Below are positions 1-12,500 of a stretch of DNA of 64,000 bases, piece after piece. Below the pieces are notes generated by a model. The model worked only from the letters and a program-made list of their open reading frames with translations. It was not told where the DNA came from and made no database searches. The stretch is from Deuterostichococcus epilithicus (Eukaryota; Chlorophyta; Trebouxiophyceae; Prasiolales; Stichococcaceae): the NCBI GenBank assembly GCA_033439295.1, contig JAVTLE010000016.1:434001-498000 (forward strand), written 5' to 3'. Each line of letters begins with the position of its first letter. Positions within the stretch are counted from its first letter, which is position 1. A program made the translations under genes and the position numbers.

Positions 1-1741
1 GTGCACCCGCGGGAGGGGCCGTTCCACAAGCGCACCTGCACCGTGTGCAGCCGCTGGCCGCCTGACAACGAGCTTTGACGCCGCCTCGGCATTCGCGGCT
101 GGTGGGCCGCCCGGCTGCGCGGTGTGACGCCGCCTCAGCATTCTAAGCCGCTGGCCGCCTGGCTGCGAGCTGTGACGCCGACTCGGCATTCGCAGCCGCT
201 GGCATTGGCAGCAAGCAGTGACGCCGCCTCGGCATGGGCAGCCGCTGGCTGCCCGGCTGCGGGCTGTCACGCTGCCTCGCAACTTACGGCCACCAGCTGC
301 CCGACAGCGAGTCTTACGAACGCAGCTGCTGGCAGCGCCATTCGCCGCCGCTGCCGCCGAGCCCCCCCGCGCCCAGTCATGACGGGATGACGTGTCGATA
401 CATGCTGCTGTGGGGCGCGTGAGGGGGCCGCTGAGGCTGCAGCTACGGCTGCAGGGCGGCGGCGCCGCAACGAAGCGTGGCTGTGGATGACGAATGCGGC
501 GGGCAATCATCAATGCGTGACATGCTGGACGACGGCCCGACTGTCAGCGTGCATTCGCGGTTTGGCAGAGGTCGTGAACTGATCCGTGCTTTGGCAGTAG
601 GTGTGAAGTGGTTTGGCAGCGGTTACAGTGCGTTTTGCACGTCAGATGGCTGTGAACCCGTATTGACTGGATCAGAGTGTGCAACAGAGTGCTACCGAGG
701 AAAGAAAACCTTCCGAGAAGCTATCTAGGTTTAAACCTCAACGCAAGGCGGCACCATGGAACAGCCACCATTTGCAGCATCAGTGGCGTTGTGGAACCCC
801 AGCTCGTATCAGCAGACCCCATCCCCCTCTGAGGTAACAACCTCCGTGGTGGTTGCGCCTCTGGTGAGCAATGTCAGCTCCTTCAACATCCCTCGCGTCA
901 GCGCGTCGTCTTGGAACAGCACACACGTTCGCAGCGGCGCCCACGCGCCTACGAGTCGCTAAGGAGATCCATCTGGAGCGAGGGCCCTCAATGCCAGAAC
1001 ATGCCTTGAAGCAGGATTTGATCCTCAAGCTGACAGCCTCACGGGGCTTGCGGTCGTGCATCCGCGCCGTCGCACTAAGACGCGCTCATTGGTTGTCATC
1101 GCCTCAGCCGGACCACAAGCGCCCGCGGCCAGAGCGCCACACATCGCGCTGCAGGCCTCCACTTTCGGCCCGGCAAGACGCACAGGCCCTGCCGGCTGAC
1201 CAGCGCCTCGGTTGGTGTGGCGGGAGTCCTGGAGGGTTGAAGTTGCAGCGCCCTCTTGTTCCAGCCATCGCCACACGGGGCCCACCACCCAGCGTGCATC
1301 ATCCCCTCCGGTGCCCCATGCCCATGGCGCGGCACACCCCCCGATAGTCCAGGTTTGCCCATGGGCGGTTGCAGTGCCCGTCGGGCGGGGGTCGGCGCCG
1401 CCCGGCAGGCGTCGCATCAGCTGTTGGCTGGCGGCCGCATGAAGCCGAGCTGGGAGGGTCCGCTGCCCTGGCGCGCCGTGCCCTGCTGCTGCAGCGCCTG
1501 CGGAGCCGGACAGAGAGCGGCGATCAGCAGCAGGCGGAGCCGCAGCTCGCGGAACGGAACCGGGCTCTCGGCACCCCTTCCCCAGAACGCTTGCCATGTG
1601 CAGCAGAGCTGGCACAGTGAGGGTGCGCCGTTCCGATGTCTGCTGCACAGCTTGGGCCGCATCATGTTGCAGCGATGCGACGTTTTCAGCCACCATACAG
1701 TACCGTCTCTTTGTCTGCCAGTGTACAGGTAGAGGGGCAAA
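1..1741. other. Region downstream of the bHLH gene, no supported gene
   Basis: No conserved protein was recognised on either strand. The first 315 bases are a degenerate tandem repeat. A plus-strand ATG at 756 in a good context opens a 26-codon stretch ending at a GT donor near 834. It could be a first exon, but I found no matching later exon, so it is not called. Confidence 0.5.
28..315. repeat. Degenerate minisatellite, unit about 46-49 bp
   Basis: The phrase TGACGCCGCCTCGGCATTCG recurs with changes at about 76, 125, 173, 219 and 264, a period of 46-49 bp. Each copy is followed by a CCGCTGGC-like stretch. Copies differ by about 10-30 %, so the array is old. It may extend beyond the left edge. 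Confidence 0.75.
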
Positions 1742-4440
1742 TCAATAGCTCGCCGGCGGCAAGGGGTTGGGAGACACTGCCTGGAGTGCAAGTTGCGGCA
1801 CCTGCGCCAGCTGGGTGAGGTGCGCCCAGGACGGCAGGTTGGTGTTGCCGCCACTCTCGCCACTCGCCTGGGACGCCGCCTGCGTTTGCCAGGCCTGTGC
1901 CAGGTCAGGCTCGCGGCAGTGCCGGCAGCGCGCAGAGGACGTGCGCGACAGCAGCACAAGGACTCCTGTTGCACTGACGGTTGCCTTGCTCCAGTGACAA
2001 CGAGCTGAGGGCGAGCGGCAAGGGATTGCATGGTCAGCAGATTACGTGTCTGCCACGGCTGCCAGGGAAACACTCAGGTCGCTGCATGTGGGGGCTGGGG
2101 CGGCACCTGCTGCGCCGGGGGCGGCTGCGAGGGCGCCTGCTGCTGCTGCTGCGCCTGCTGCTGCTGGCTGGTGGCGCTGATCCAGGCGGCCAGCTGCTGG
2201 AAGTTGGCGGGGTCCATCGCGCCCGCCATGCTGCCGGCGGCCGCCGCGGCGGACGGTGCACCCGATGCCAGCTGCGGGGATGCACACAAAAGGTCAGCGG
2301 GTGAGGCCTCGTGCGGGACAGCAGTGCCCGCCGCGTCCGCCACGCTGCTGCCGTGCTTTGGAGGTGGGCTGCGCAAGAGCACGACGAGCGCCAGCGGGGA
2401 GGCCCTCGCAGGGAGGAGCGCCTGACGCCATGTCACAGAAAACGGCGACCCGCGCATGCGTGGGCACTGGCGGTGACCGCAGGGCACACCCCTCCAGCTG
2501 CGAGCTCTACCGTGAGTGCCCCTCGAAACGTTCGGGTTTGTGTGCAGGAACAGTGCGTTCGATATGCGCGCATGCATGCCTATGTTAACCGGGGCACGAT
2601 CTCCTGACAGGCAAGGCGCATTCGCACAGCACAGGCGAGGAGGCATGCGCCGCTGTGGAGGAGTTTGTGGGGAAACCCGCTAGCGTTGCCGCTCGTACCT
2701 GCGCCATCCAGGGGCTGGCAATGGGACGTGCCGGCTCCGGCGCCTGCGGCTGCTGCGGCGCCGGCTGGTGCACCGGCTGCTGCGCCTGCTGCGGTCGTCA
2801 AACCGTGAGTCAGGCAAGGAGAGCACAAGCATGCAAGCCGCTCCTGGTCTGGGAAGCCCCCGACTGCGCAACCACAGGCGCCCAAGTAGTGAATCGGGGT
2901 CCAGCCATGCAGCCTGTCGCACGTACAGGTGCCGCTTTGCGGAGGCGTTCCATGGTCGAGGGTGCGGATGAGGGGGGAGGGGGGTGGGGTGTGTCTCAGC
3001 AGGTGTTCAGGCTGCAGCCGCTCACCCCTGTCATGACCTGGGCGACCATGGTGTGCAGTTGCGCGGGCGGCATTGTGGACAGCAGCGTCTGGATGTACTG
3101 CACCTGCGCCGAGTCACCGCCCGGCGCCGCCTGCTGCGCCGCCGCCTGCTGCTGCTGCACCGGCTGCGGCGGCAGCGCATGCCGCTGCACGGGGTAGCCA
3201 GCACAGGGGCGTCAACGCGGTGGGCGCGCACGAAGTGTCGGACAGAGTGTGTCGGAACGCTTCTGCTGACCGAAGCTCGCTGGACAGAGCTGCAGGAGAG
3301 TTCTGGCCTCTTTGCTGACGGTCGGTGACTGTCGTGACACCCACTCGCCCGTTGGATATGTGAAACATGGGGTTGGACATTTGGCAACTCGAATCAAAGC
3401 GCGGCAAGCCGAAGCAGGGCCTTTCTAAAGAACAAGTGATCACCTGCAGCTGCGCCTGCGGGGGCGGGCCGCCGGAGCTCATCGCGGCGCCGCCGCTGAC
3501 GGCGCCGCAGGCGGGCGGGCCAAACAGCGCCGATGGCGGCTGGCCGTCGGGCCGCGTGCCGACGGGGCGCCCCCCAGGCACCTGCCTCGGCAGCAGCATG
3601 CGGACGGTCCACTGCAGGTCGTCGCTGAGCGTGGACACGACGCCCATGTCCAGGAGCTGCTGCAGCACGCCCTGCAGGAAGCAGGGGACCAGGTTGTCGG
3701 TGATCGAACATAGCTGTGCAGCCCTTGAGCGTCGCACTGACGGGCGGGTCAGCATTTGCAACGGTTTCTTGCTGAGCGCGGTGTGCCCCAGCCCGTACTG
3801 CTGTGGTGGAGAGGCGCATCCGGGGATGCAAGCTGCTGCGGCAGACAAACCAGGCGAAGAGAATAGCAGGCTGCCTGAGTCTGCAAAAGAACAGGCGCGG
3901 CACCTGCAGCTGGCAGATGTAGTCGATGGTCTTCTGCAGGAAGGCGGCCTTGTCCAGTTTGTCCTTGTGCGGGATCAGGTCGCGCAGCTGGTCGAACCTG
4001 CATCGCGCAAGCAGCCGGAAGATATGTCAGCATGTGTAAACCGTTGAGGCATGAGTGGAGGTGTGCAGCGCTGGAACCAGCTGCAAGGAGAGCAGCCTGG
4101 TCGTGTGCACCGGCTTGTGTGCGAGCATATAGTTGTCGAAAGGCGGCGCAGGCCTCCGCGGGGTTGTTGCGGCGGTGCGCCACCGGGGCAGCGCCAGGGC
4201 ACTGACACTGGCGTCGTTGGTGAACGCCAGGGCACTGACGCACCCGTCGTTGATGCGGTCGCGGCGGCGCTGCTCGGTGGCGACATGGGAGCGGGGCGCG
4301 CGTCCAGCGGAGGCGGTGCGCTGCGCCCGCGGCCGCTTGGCGGAACGCCCCCGGTTGCCCGCCTTGGAGGGAGTCCCTGTGGAGCCGCCCGACACGTCGC
4401 TCTCCTCGTCGCCACTGCAGGGCAAGGCACGGAGGGGCAT
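1742..4440 (-). CDS. bHLH transcription factor, BIM (BES1-interacting MYC-like) type
   Basis: Sequence-specific DNA-binding regulator, nuclear. Exons on the minus strand: 4440-4244, 3997-3904, 3671-3444, 3184-3026, 2788-2699, 2271-2107, 1894-1742; all join in phase and give 361 aa. The basic region RSHVATEQRRRDRIND (residues 50-65) holds the E-box-reading Glu and Arg residues. The split helix-loop-helix follows as GFDQLRDLIPHKD, KLDKAAFLQ and KTIDYICQLQ. This pattern is typical of plant BIM proteins. The rest is Gln/Pro/Ala-rich and looks like an activation tail. The N-terminus is uncertain: ATG 4440 is the first in frame, but a CTGCAG acceptor lies just inside it, so an upstream exon is possible. 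Target genes and brassinosteroid links cannot be inferred, as algae lack that pathway. Confidence 0.88.
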
Positions 4441-6550
4441 CGGTTGGTGCTGTCGAGGGGTGTGGGTGAGATATTGCGAGTGCGGTGGGCTGCCGCCGGC
4501 GGCGGGGTGCCGGCCGGGCGTGCTACAGTTTAAGGTGTAGGCTGCCCCGCAAACGGAACAGAGCACAACTGCCAGGATCGCAAACTGGCTGTGGCTGCTA
4601 AAGCGAGCAGCACCCCGGGTGCCATCCCTTTCGGATCGAGGGGTCTCAACTTCGTGTGCAACCTGCTGGTGCAGGGTCGAAGCCGGGGCGCTTCTCTGGC
4701 TGTCGCAGGTGCAGTTACTGCTTCAAGGCCACGGGGCCTGGGTCACGAGGTCTTGTACTACAGACGTCAGGGGAGGGCTGGGCCGGCAAATGCTGGACTG
4801 CAGGCTAGTAAGGGTGCAAGTTGCAGTACCAACCAGCTTGCAGCCTCTGCAATGCATTGCAACATTGCTGCGGCTTGCGCCGGACGCACGGAAGGAGTGG
4901 CTGCGTGAGAGCGTGCTGTAGCTGCTGCCTGCCTCACGTGCGGCGTGCTGCCGGCCGAGCCCCAGCCAGGGCGGCCACGCATCAACGCGCAGTAAGCCGT
5001 TCCGAATGGCCGGCACTAGCCACAAGTACAAGCAACATGCGTGAGCAGCGGTGCCGCGCCGCTCACGCGTCAGCAGGCTCGGAGCAACTGCGCCAGCCGA
5101 AAGTTGACGAAGCGCACAGCCAAGCCTAGCCAACTCTTGCGAGTGGAAAGAGAGAGAGAGAGAGAGCTCCGAGAACGCACGTGTTGTCCCGGGGCGGAGG
5201 CCGTGGCACCGACGCGGCGTCTGCCATTTCTGCGAGCGGAACGTCGGCCTTCGCGGCGAACAGGCACGACACTGGCTGTCGCGCAACCTCGCGAAAGGTC
5301 GACTCCCCGGCTGTCTCTGCTGTTGCTTACAGCTGAGCGAGCGGCTGACTTGACGCTACTGAGGCACAGCTGGGCTGCAGAGGCTGGCTGCTGAGCGAGC
5401 TCACACAGGGCTCACAATGGTGTTTGTCCCACCAAGCGAGTAGTGTGAGCAAACCCCAACCCTCAACAGCAACACAGAGTGGGCGAACAGGTCATCGGAC
5501 AGGTCGTCGGGCAAGAGCAACTGCTGACGGAAGGTGCAGGAGGAACTGCGGCCATCAGCGACAGCTCAGGTTTGCTGTAACCGGCCACACCGCGCGCAAC
5601 GGTCGCCGGCTGAGTCAGCTGCGGTGTCAGCGTGAGCTTCAGCTGGTGCAGTAGGGCGGTGCAGTGCGCGGCTGGGGCTGAGGAGAGCAGAGGAAATCTG
5701 GCAATGCACGTGCGGGCTGTGCGCTGGCAGGCGTGACTCGGTGACAAGTCGCTTGTCCTGGAGACTCTCCCGGGAGAAGTCTCCACATGCATTGTCCAAT
5801 GTCCATGGAGACGTGCATGCAGCGTTCCGTTCTCATCCAATCCCGTCTAGGTGCATTTCGCTTACGTTTGCGCTCGACAACACTCTCTGTTGCAATCGCA
5901 TTCGCATGTGCAGCGCTGCTGGACACGAACATGTGTAGACCCGCACAAGCACACTAGTCGCACGACCTGCTCGCTTGCCAGACTGGCGAGTTGATATAGC
6001 ACCTTCTTCGACGTAACCCGATGACGGGTTGCTGTCAGCATGGCAGCTCGTCCATCATCTGTGGAGCAGCTCGTGGTTCCCGAGGCATGGCGCAGCCTGC
6101 GGCACGGTGCATCGGCGCCCCCAGCATCGGAATCAGCACCACCAGAAAAGCTGCAGTCAGTTCATCATCAGACAAAGCCTCCAGCCTTCGGCAACTGACG
6201 GCCGCGCGAACATGCTGGCAGTCCCTGGCAGTCCGCAGGGTGAGGCCGCGTCTTGCTTGACGAATGTACCGTCCTCCCTATGCACGCTCGCCACGTGCAC
6301 CATGCACCTACGTCTCCGCGAAGGATCAGAAAATCCAGTGCACATCGATTCAGGCAAGCACGTTCGGTGACAGGTGTCGAGACGACATGCCTCCGGCATG
6401 CACTGGTGTGTCGCCGCCACTGCGCAGAACGGCAGCAGTGCGGCAGGCGGCCAGCGCGGGCCCACCATCGTAAGTTGATGAGACTTGCAAGCCCCGCGCC
6501 ATTCTCAGCCTCGTGATGCAAGCCTCTTTACACGAGTTGCTCGGCTCCTG
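4441..6550. other. Divergent intergenic region between bHLH and fusion gene
   Basis: Lies between two genes transcribed away from each other and presumably holds both promoters. No conserved exon was found. It contains an (AG)9 microsatellite at 5149-5166. First exons or transit-peptide exons of the fusion gene could lie at the right end. Confidence 0.5.
5149..5166. repeat. (AG)9 microsatellite
   Basis: Uninterrupted AG dinucleotide run in intergenic DNA. Confidence 0.95.
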
Positions 6551-9500
6551 ATGGCTTCCACTCCTGTCACTGCACCGCAGGTCTGGCTGAAGCACGACCT
6601 GCGGCTCGATGATCACCCCGGGCTCGCGGCGGCGCTGGCGCGGCACTCGCGTCAGGGCGGCGGCGTCATTGCAGCTTTCGTCTTCGACCCGCAATACTAC
6701 GCGCACCTGCTGTCCACCCACAGCGGCGTCGAGGGTAATGCATGCTGATGCAAACACAATCCATAGTCCTGCATATGCGGTCTGGCTGCAAGAAGACACA
6801 TTCATTGTTACGTGGAGTGCAGTTGTGTGTCCGCCCGCAGCACAATGCACCACAAAGTATAACATAACACCTGGCTGGCACCTCAGCGCGTCGCGGCATG
6901 CGCAGGCCTGGTGCGGGCGGTGGCGGCGCTGGGGGACGCGATGCGAAGACTGAATGGTGACATGCTGGGCTGCGGCAACTCGCATTCCACCCTGGTCCGG
7001 GTGTCTCGCTGGACGCAGGCCTGGTGAGGGCAGTGGCGGCGCTGCGCGACGCGATGCGGCGGCTGGGCGGCGACCTGCTGCTGCGGCGGGGGCCGCTCGC
7101 GCCGGCGCTGCTGCAGCTGGTGGAAGAGGCGGCGGCGGCGCATGTCGTGACGGAGGAGGAGGTTGAGTACAGGCGAGCTGCTCAACCCTATGTCGTAAAC
7201 CCTGAAACCATCAAAGCCGGGTGCCATGGTGGAGGATTCGATGCTGTGGGTGTGGCACCCTGCGCGGGCCAGCCCCCGCGCGCACCGCAGCCTTGACCTT
7301 TTGCGGCGGCTGCCCGGCGCGTCCCATTGCAACTGCAGACGCGTCTCCGGCATGAAGCGCCGCCCTGCGCCAGGCCTGCAGCACTGGCGCCCGTCTAATT
7401 GGTGTGGACGCTGCACGCTCCGCTGCGGCCTGGGCTGGGCGGCGGCCAGGTTTCTGCAGCATGGCGGACGAATTGAACCTGGAGGGAGGCATGCCAGACA
7501 GGCGAACATGCTCGCCCGGCGCAACCCGCGCCACATGTGTGCGCTTCCTGAGAGTTGGTGCTGTCGGGGTCCGCAGGTGGCACAACGGTATTGAGCACAA
7601 GTCAGCGCTGCTGCGGGGGACTGTCGTACGCTTGGGAAAGTAAAAACAAGCGTGATTGACGAAAGGGGCACACGGCGGTGTCCTCTGTCAACACGGAGCC
7701 GCGTGCCGTGTGCACCTGCCATGAAAAACACCCGAGACATGTACATGTTGTGCCGCAGGTGGCACACGGCGATGTCCGCCGTGCAGGCGCAGCTCCCTGA
7801 GGGCATCGCTCTGGAGCGCTGGCGAGTGGACGGCTATGCAGACGAGCCCTACTGCGAGAACTTTCGGGGTGCGGTGCTCAAACCCGCCCAGGGTCTTTTG
7901 CAAGGCTGGGCTCGGGCTGGCCAGCGAGCAGCACCTGCATCCCGGTACATGGAAAGGCGCCGGAACCTCACGGCGCCGGCTGCGCAGCTGCCTGATGGCG
8001 GCAGCGCATGCGATGTGCCATTGCACGGAATCGGCTTGCCGATCGTCCTGCGGTCAGCAGTCGGCGCCCCATGCATCACACCATGCGCTGTTCCATGGCT
8101 GGCGCACTCCTGCAGCTGACCCCTCGCTCGGGGCTGCAGACTTCCGCAGGCGGCGCGGCGAGCGGCTGCCGCCACTGGATCCGCCCGGCCAGCTGCCAGC
8201 GCCGCCCGGCGGCCTCGACATGGGCTCGCTGCCGCTGGCGGCAGATTTCGCCGCCGAGGTCGCGAATGCCGCCGCCGCCGGGTGCGCTTCCAGCTTCCAC
8301 CCTGCGATGTTGGGCGGACGGAGTCTGTGTTCCCATCAGGCCGCTTAGACTGTCATTGGATCCAGGCTGTCGTCTCTGGCCCAGCCGGGCTTTCTGTGCA
8401 GCTGCCGTCCATGGTCGCGGGTGGATGTTGCACAGCCGGCACGCGGGCCCCTCTTCAGCCCAGCTGTGTCACCTCGGGCTGCAGCACTTGGTTCGCTGCA
8501 GTGTGATGAAGGGTTGTTGTGAGTCATGCAGGCGGTACCCGGGCTTTGCGGGTGCCGCCGGGGCGGCGCTGGAATCGCTGGAGGCCTGGCGCTTTGACAT
8601 CTCCGAGGCGCTGCTGGGCGGCGAGCCCGTCGTGCAGGAAGCCTTGGACGCCTACCTCAGGTACCGGCTGGGCCGTCCGAAAGGGTCTTGCAAAAGTGCC
8701 TGCAAGGCAAACACACTGTCCCTCGAGACAGCAGCAGTGTTTGCCCCTTGTTTCACGGCGTAAGGGCAATGACGACGCACCCTCCTCGTGTGTCTCGTGT
8801 CCCTCTGTCTTCCTCTCCGTCTGACCCTCATGTCTCAAGGACCCGCCTTTCGGAACGATCTTTGACGTCTCCCCGGCGAGGCAGCGATTGGATCACCACC
8901 CGGTTCCTGTGTGCGGCAGCTGCTCCAGCCCCGCGGCTGCTGCGGGAGCGCCGGGCATCGCCGGTGCCGTCGCGGCGGTCACGCTCGCGGCGGAGCTGCC
9001 GTCCTGCCCGGGCGGCTCCTTCCCGGCGGTCTTCGGCCAGTGGCTGGCGCTGGGGCTGCTGTCGCGGCGGCGGGTCGCTGCGCTGGCGAAGGCGGCCGCG
9101 CAGGTGGGAACACACGGCGTCACTCTCACTCACGAACAACCAGAGTGTCCGTGCCAAGTGTGCTGCCGCCTGCTGCTGATCGAAGATGGAAAGCTTGCAC
9201 GCGCTGACCCTAATTCGAATTCCACTTAGCGATGGTGCCGTGCGCCAGCTCCTCCAGCTTGCGGTCGAACAGCAGGCGGCAGCCCACCGACTTGTGTCGA
9301 TCATGCAGCAGTTCCAGCTCATGAGCCGTGTGCAGATTCATGGCGGCATGTGGCGCCTGCCGCAGCGACTGCAAATGCGCCAAGCACATCTGTGCTCATG
9401 TCCGACTGGCACTGAAGCCCAGCACCTGGCTCGCGCGGCCCTGGCCACCGTGCATTCGGCTGAGCCGCATGGCTCTGGCCCCGCAGAAGCAGCGCCGCGG

Positions 9501-12500
9501 CCAGCTGCTGCCGGCGCTGCAGCCGCTGCCGGTGGGCATTAGCGCGGCGCGGAAGTGGGCAGAAGCAGCAGACTTCCACTGGCACCTTGCCGCCACCGAC
9601 CGCATCAGGTGTGTGAGAGCCATCAGGTAGATTCAAAATCCTCTCCAGCGTTCGAGGCGGCTAGAATCTTGTTTGCAGTGGATGCCGCACACAGGCGCCC
9701 GCTTCCATACCTCCCGCCTGCTGGCACAGGCACACTGTGGACCGACATGTCTCAGGGACGAGACACGCGACCTTGTATGGAAATCCGCCAGCCATCCCGC
9801 CAGCAGGCTGCTGTCTGGCTCTCAGAACCTGCAGATGCGCTCGGACCAGGGCCTGCCACGGTGGCCTGCCGCGGCGCCGACGCTGATGCGGCGGCCCCAA
9901 CAGGGTGACCTGCGGCAGCAGAACCGAGCTCGCTGGGCCCAGCCGCAGGCCGCGACTCGTCCAAAGCCCTTGGCCCGCTGTGTGCTGCCGGCTGCCTGGC
10001 GAGGGGAACAGTCTCGCATCACGGACATGCAAACTGTGCAGGGGCCACAAGGACGGCGAGGGCGCAGCGGCACTGGCGCTGGCGCGGCGCCTGTGACCGA
10101 CCACTGCGCTGCGGGGGCGGCCTTTCAACCCAAACCCTGTATCCTACCAGTAAACCCTGTCACCTGCATCCGGCTCTAGTCATTCAAATTGCGTGCAGGG
10201 ACACGAAGACGGGGGAGGCGCCGCGGCACTGGCGCTGGCGCGGCGCCCTCGTGGACTACTACACGGCGGAGCCGGGGCCGCTCGGGCAGCAGGAAGCACC
10301 CCCGCGGCCCGACGCCCCGGCGGCGTTGCTGGTGCACGGCTTTGGGGCCTTTGGGGAGCAGTGGCGGGGGCAGGTCCGCGCGCTGACGAAGGCCGGCTAC
10401 GAGGTGCGTCACTGGGCCCTTGCGACGACGCTTCCAGACTGAAACTCCTGGTTTCCGTGCGGCCGGCGTTTTGCGGTGCTGCCGGTGCACGGTTCTGGCG
10501 CCTCTGGCGAGCAGTGGCACGGCAGGATCAGGTCCGGTCGATGCCAAGGGCGGCCCATGAGGTGCGGTTGAGCTTGTTCATGCCGGTATGCGCCGCGCGC
10601 AGCAAGGCATGGGCACAGGCTTGACGGTCCCCAAGCCGAGCAGCTTGGAGGGTCCGGCCATTCGCCCAGGCATCCAGGGCTCCCCACACCCCTCACGCAG
10701 CTCTCTTTGCAGCATCTGCAGTGAAGGCGCACAGACCGGGAAACCAAATTAGAGATTTGTATCAAACGGAAAATGAAACGCTTGCCGCCCCGCAGGTGTT
10801 TGCGCCCACTTTTCCCGGCTACGGCCGCTCCGAGAAGCCAGCGGTCACCTACTCGGCAGAGCTGTGGCGCGATTTTCTGCGGGACTTCGTCCTGGAGGTA
10901 GCGCGCAAACCCGTCGTCGTCGCCGGCAACTCCATCGGCGGCTACATCGGCGCAGCACTCGCCGCGGACTACCCCTCCCTGGTTGCAGGTGCGGTCTTGC
11001 TCCAGGGCTTCTGCACCAGACTTCAAAACTCTTTTCATGCAGCAACTCCACCGGAGGCTGCATTCGCACGGCGCTTGCGGCCACCTACTCCGGCCTGGCT
11101 GCGGCTGTGTGTAGCTTTTGAAGGTTTCTGTGCAAGGCGACTGTGACACCTGCTGGCAGCGCGTCATGCACAGGTAAATTTGCAGCCAGCGGGTCAAGCA
11201 CCCATACCGGTTGTGCTACTGGGCAGGCAAAACCCAGCGCCTTGTCCTGCCATCCCCGAGGCTGCTTTCGTCATGTGGCGTGCATCCTTCTCAGCCATAC
11301 CTGCCCGGGACTCCACGGCACTTCTCCCGCTTGCAGGCCTGGTGCTGCTGAACTCGGCGGGGCAGATACAGCCCGACTACGCGCCGCCAGCGGGCGGCAG
11401 CACAGATGTCACGCCTGCAGTGTCGCCGCCGCCGCGCCTGCTGGTGGAGGTGGGTTGGCCGTGCCCTCCAGTATCAGTCCGTCAAGTCAGTACAAATCAG
11501 TACAAACCCCAACATGCCAAATCCACATCGCGAGGTCAAGATGCAATGCATCACTGTTGCGATGACCCTGGAGCGGCCCATCGGAGGAACCTGGCGCCGT
11601 AGGGTTTTAGAAGGCAAACCCCTCCTGAGGCTGACCCCGGAAACCCCTCCGCGCCGCAGGGCCTGAGCCGGGGTCTGTTTCTGTTCCTGGAGCGGTCGAT
11701 CAGTTTCAACCTGGCGCGCCTATACCCGGGGGACCCGACCAACGCTGACGCCTGGCTGGCGGACGAAATCTACCGCGCCGCTTGTGATCCCGGCGCCCTG
11801 GGCGTCTTCCAGTGCGCAGCTTCTCTCGCCCGGTTCTCTGTGCTGAGACCCGCTTCTGCAGCCTGCGCCACAGGGGTTTCCATCCCACGGCTGCACTGCG
11901 CTCGCATCGATTGTGGTTTGTGGTCAGTCTCGTCTGGGCCATAGCCATGCGTGCATCTCGAGCCTCTCGATATCCCTGCAGTGCCAGGCCTTTCTCCTGA
12001 TAATGGCGCCCCCCACAGCCACACCTGGGGCCTCGCTGCTCGTGCACAGCTTCAGTTTGGCAGCCCTTTCCCGCAGCAGCAGCAGCAGCAGCAGCAGCAG
12101 GCCCTGAGGGGCGGCACAGGAAGTGAGTGTGCCTGGTGGGACCTGCCGCAGGAGCGTCTTCTACCTGCCGAAGCCGCGACCGCTCAGCTACCTGGTGGGT
12201 GACCTGTGGCGCGGCCCGACGCTGGTGCTGCAGGGTGCCCTCGACCCGCTCAACGACGCCAAAGGTGCCGCTTCGCAGCGCGCATCCGCCTTGCACACCG
12301 CACCCGTCGGTGGTGCCCTTCTGCGCCAGAGCAGGGCGCTGCCATCCGGGAAGCCAGTGACACCATTGCTGCACAGTGCAGTGGACACTGCAGGATGCGA
12401 GTGTGACATGCGGGTTCCGGGTGTTTGCAGCTCAGTCCTTGACCACTTTTTGCACCTGTGCGCAGGCCGGGCGGAGGCGCTGCGGCAGGCCTGCCCCAAC

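Noticed and set aside
756-962. Plus-strand ATG with good context
   Set aside because: Could be a first exon, but no downstream exon continues it and no family is recognised.
1025-1696. Long minus-strand open frame (223 codons)
   Set aside because: Arg/Ala-rich composition typical of an open shadow frame in GC-rich DNA. No motif, and it lies beyond the clear stop of the bHLH gene.
12074-12102. CAG run as a poly-Gln exon
   Set aside because: Lies between a clear donor (11811) and acceptor (12151) and is out of phase with both.
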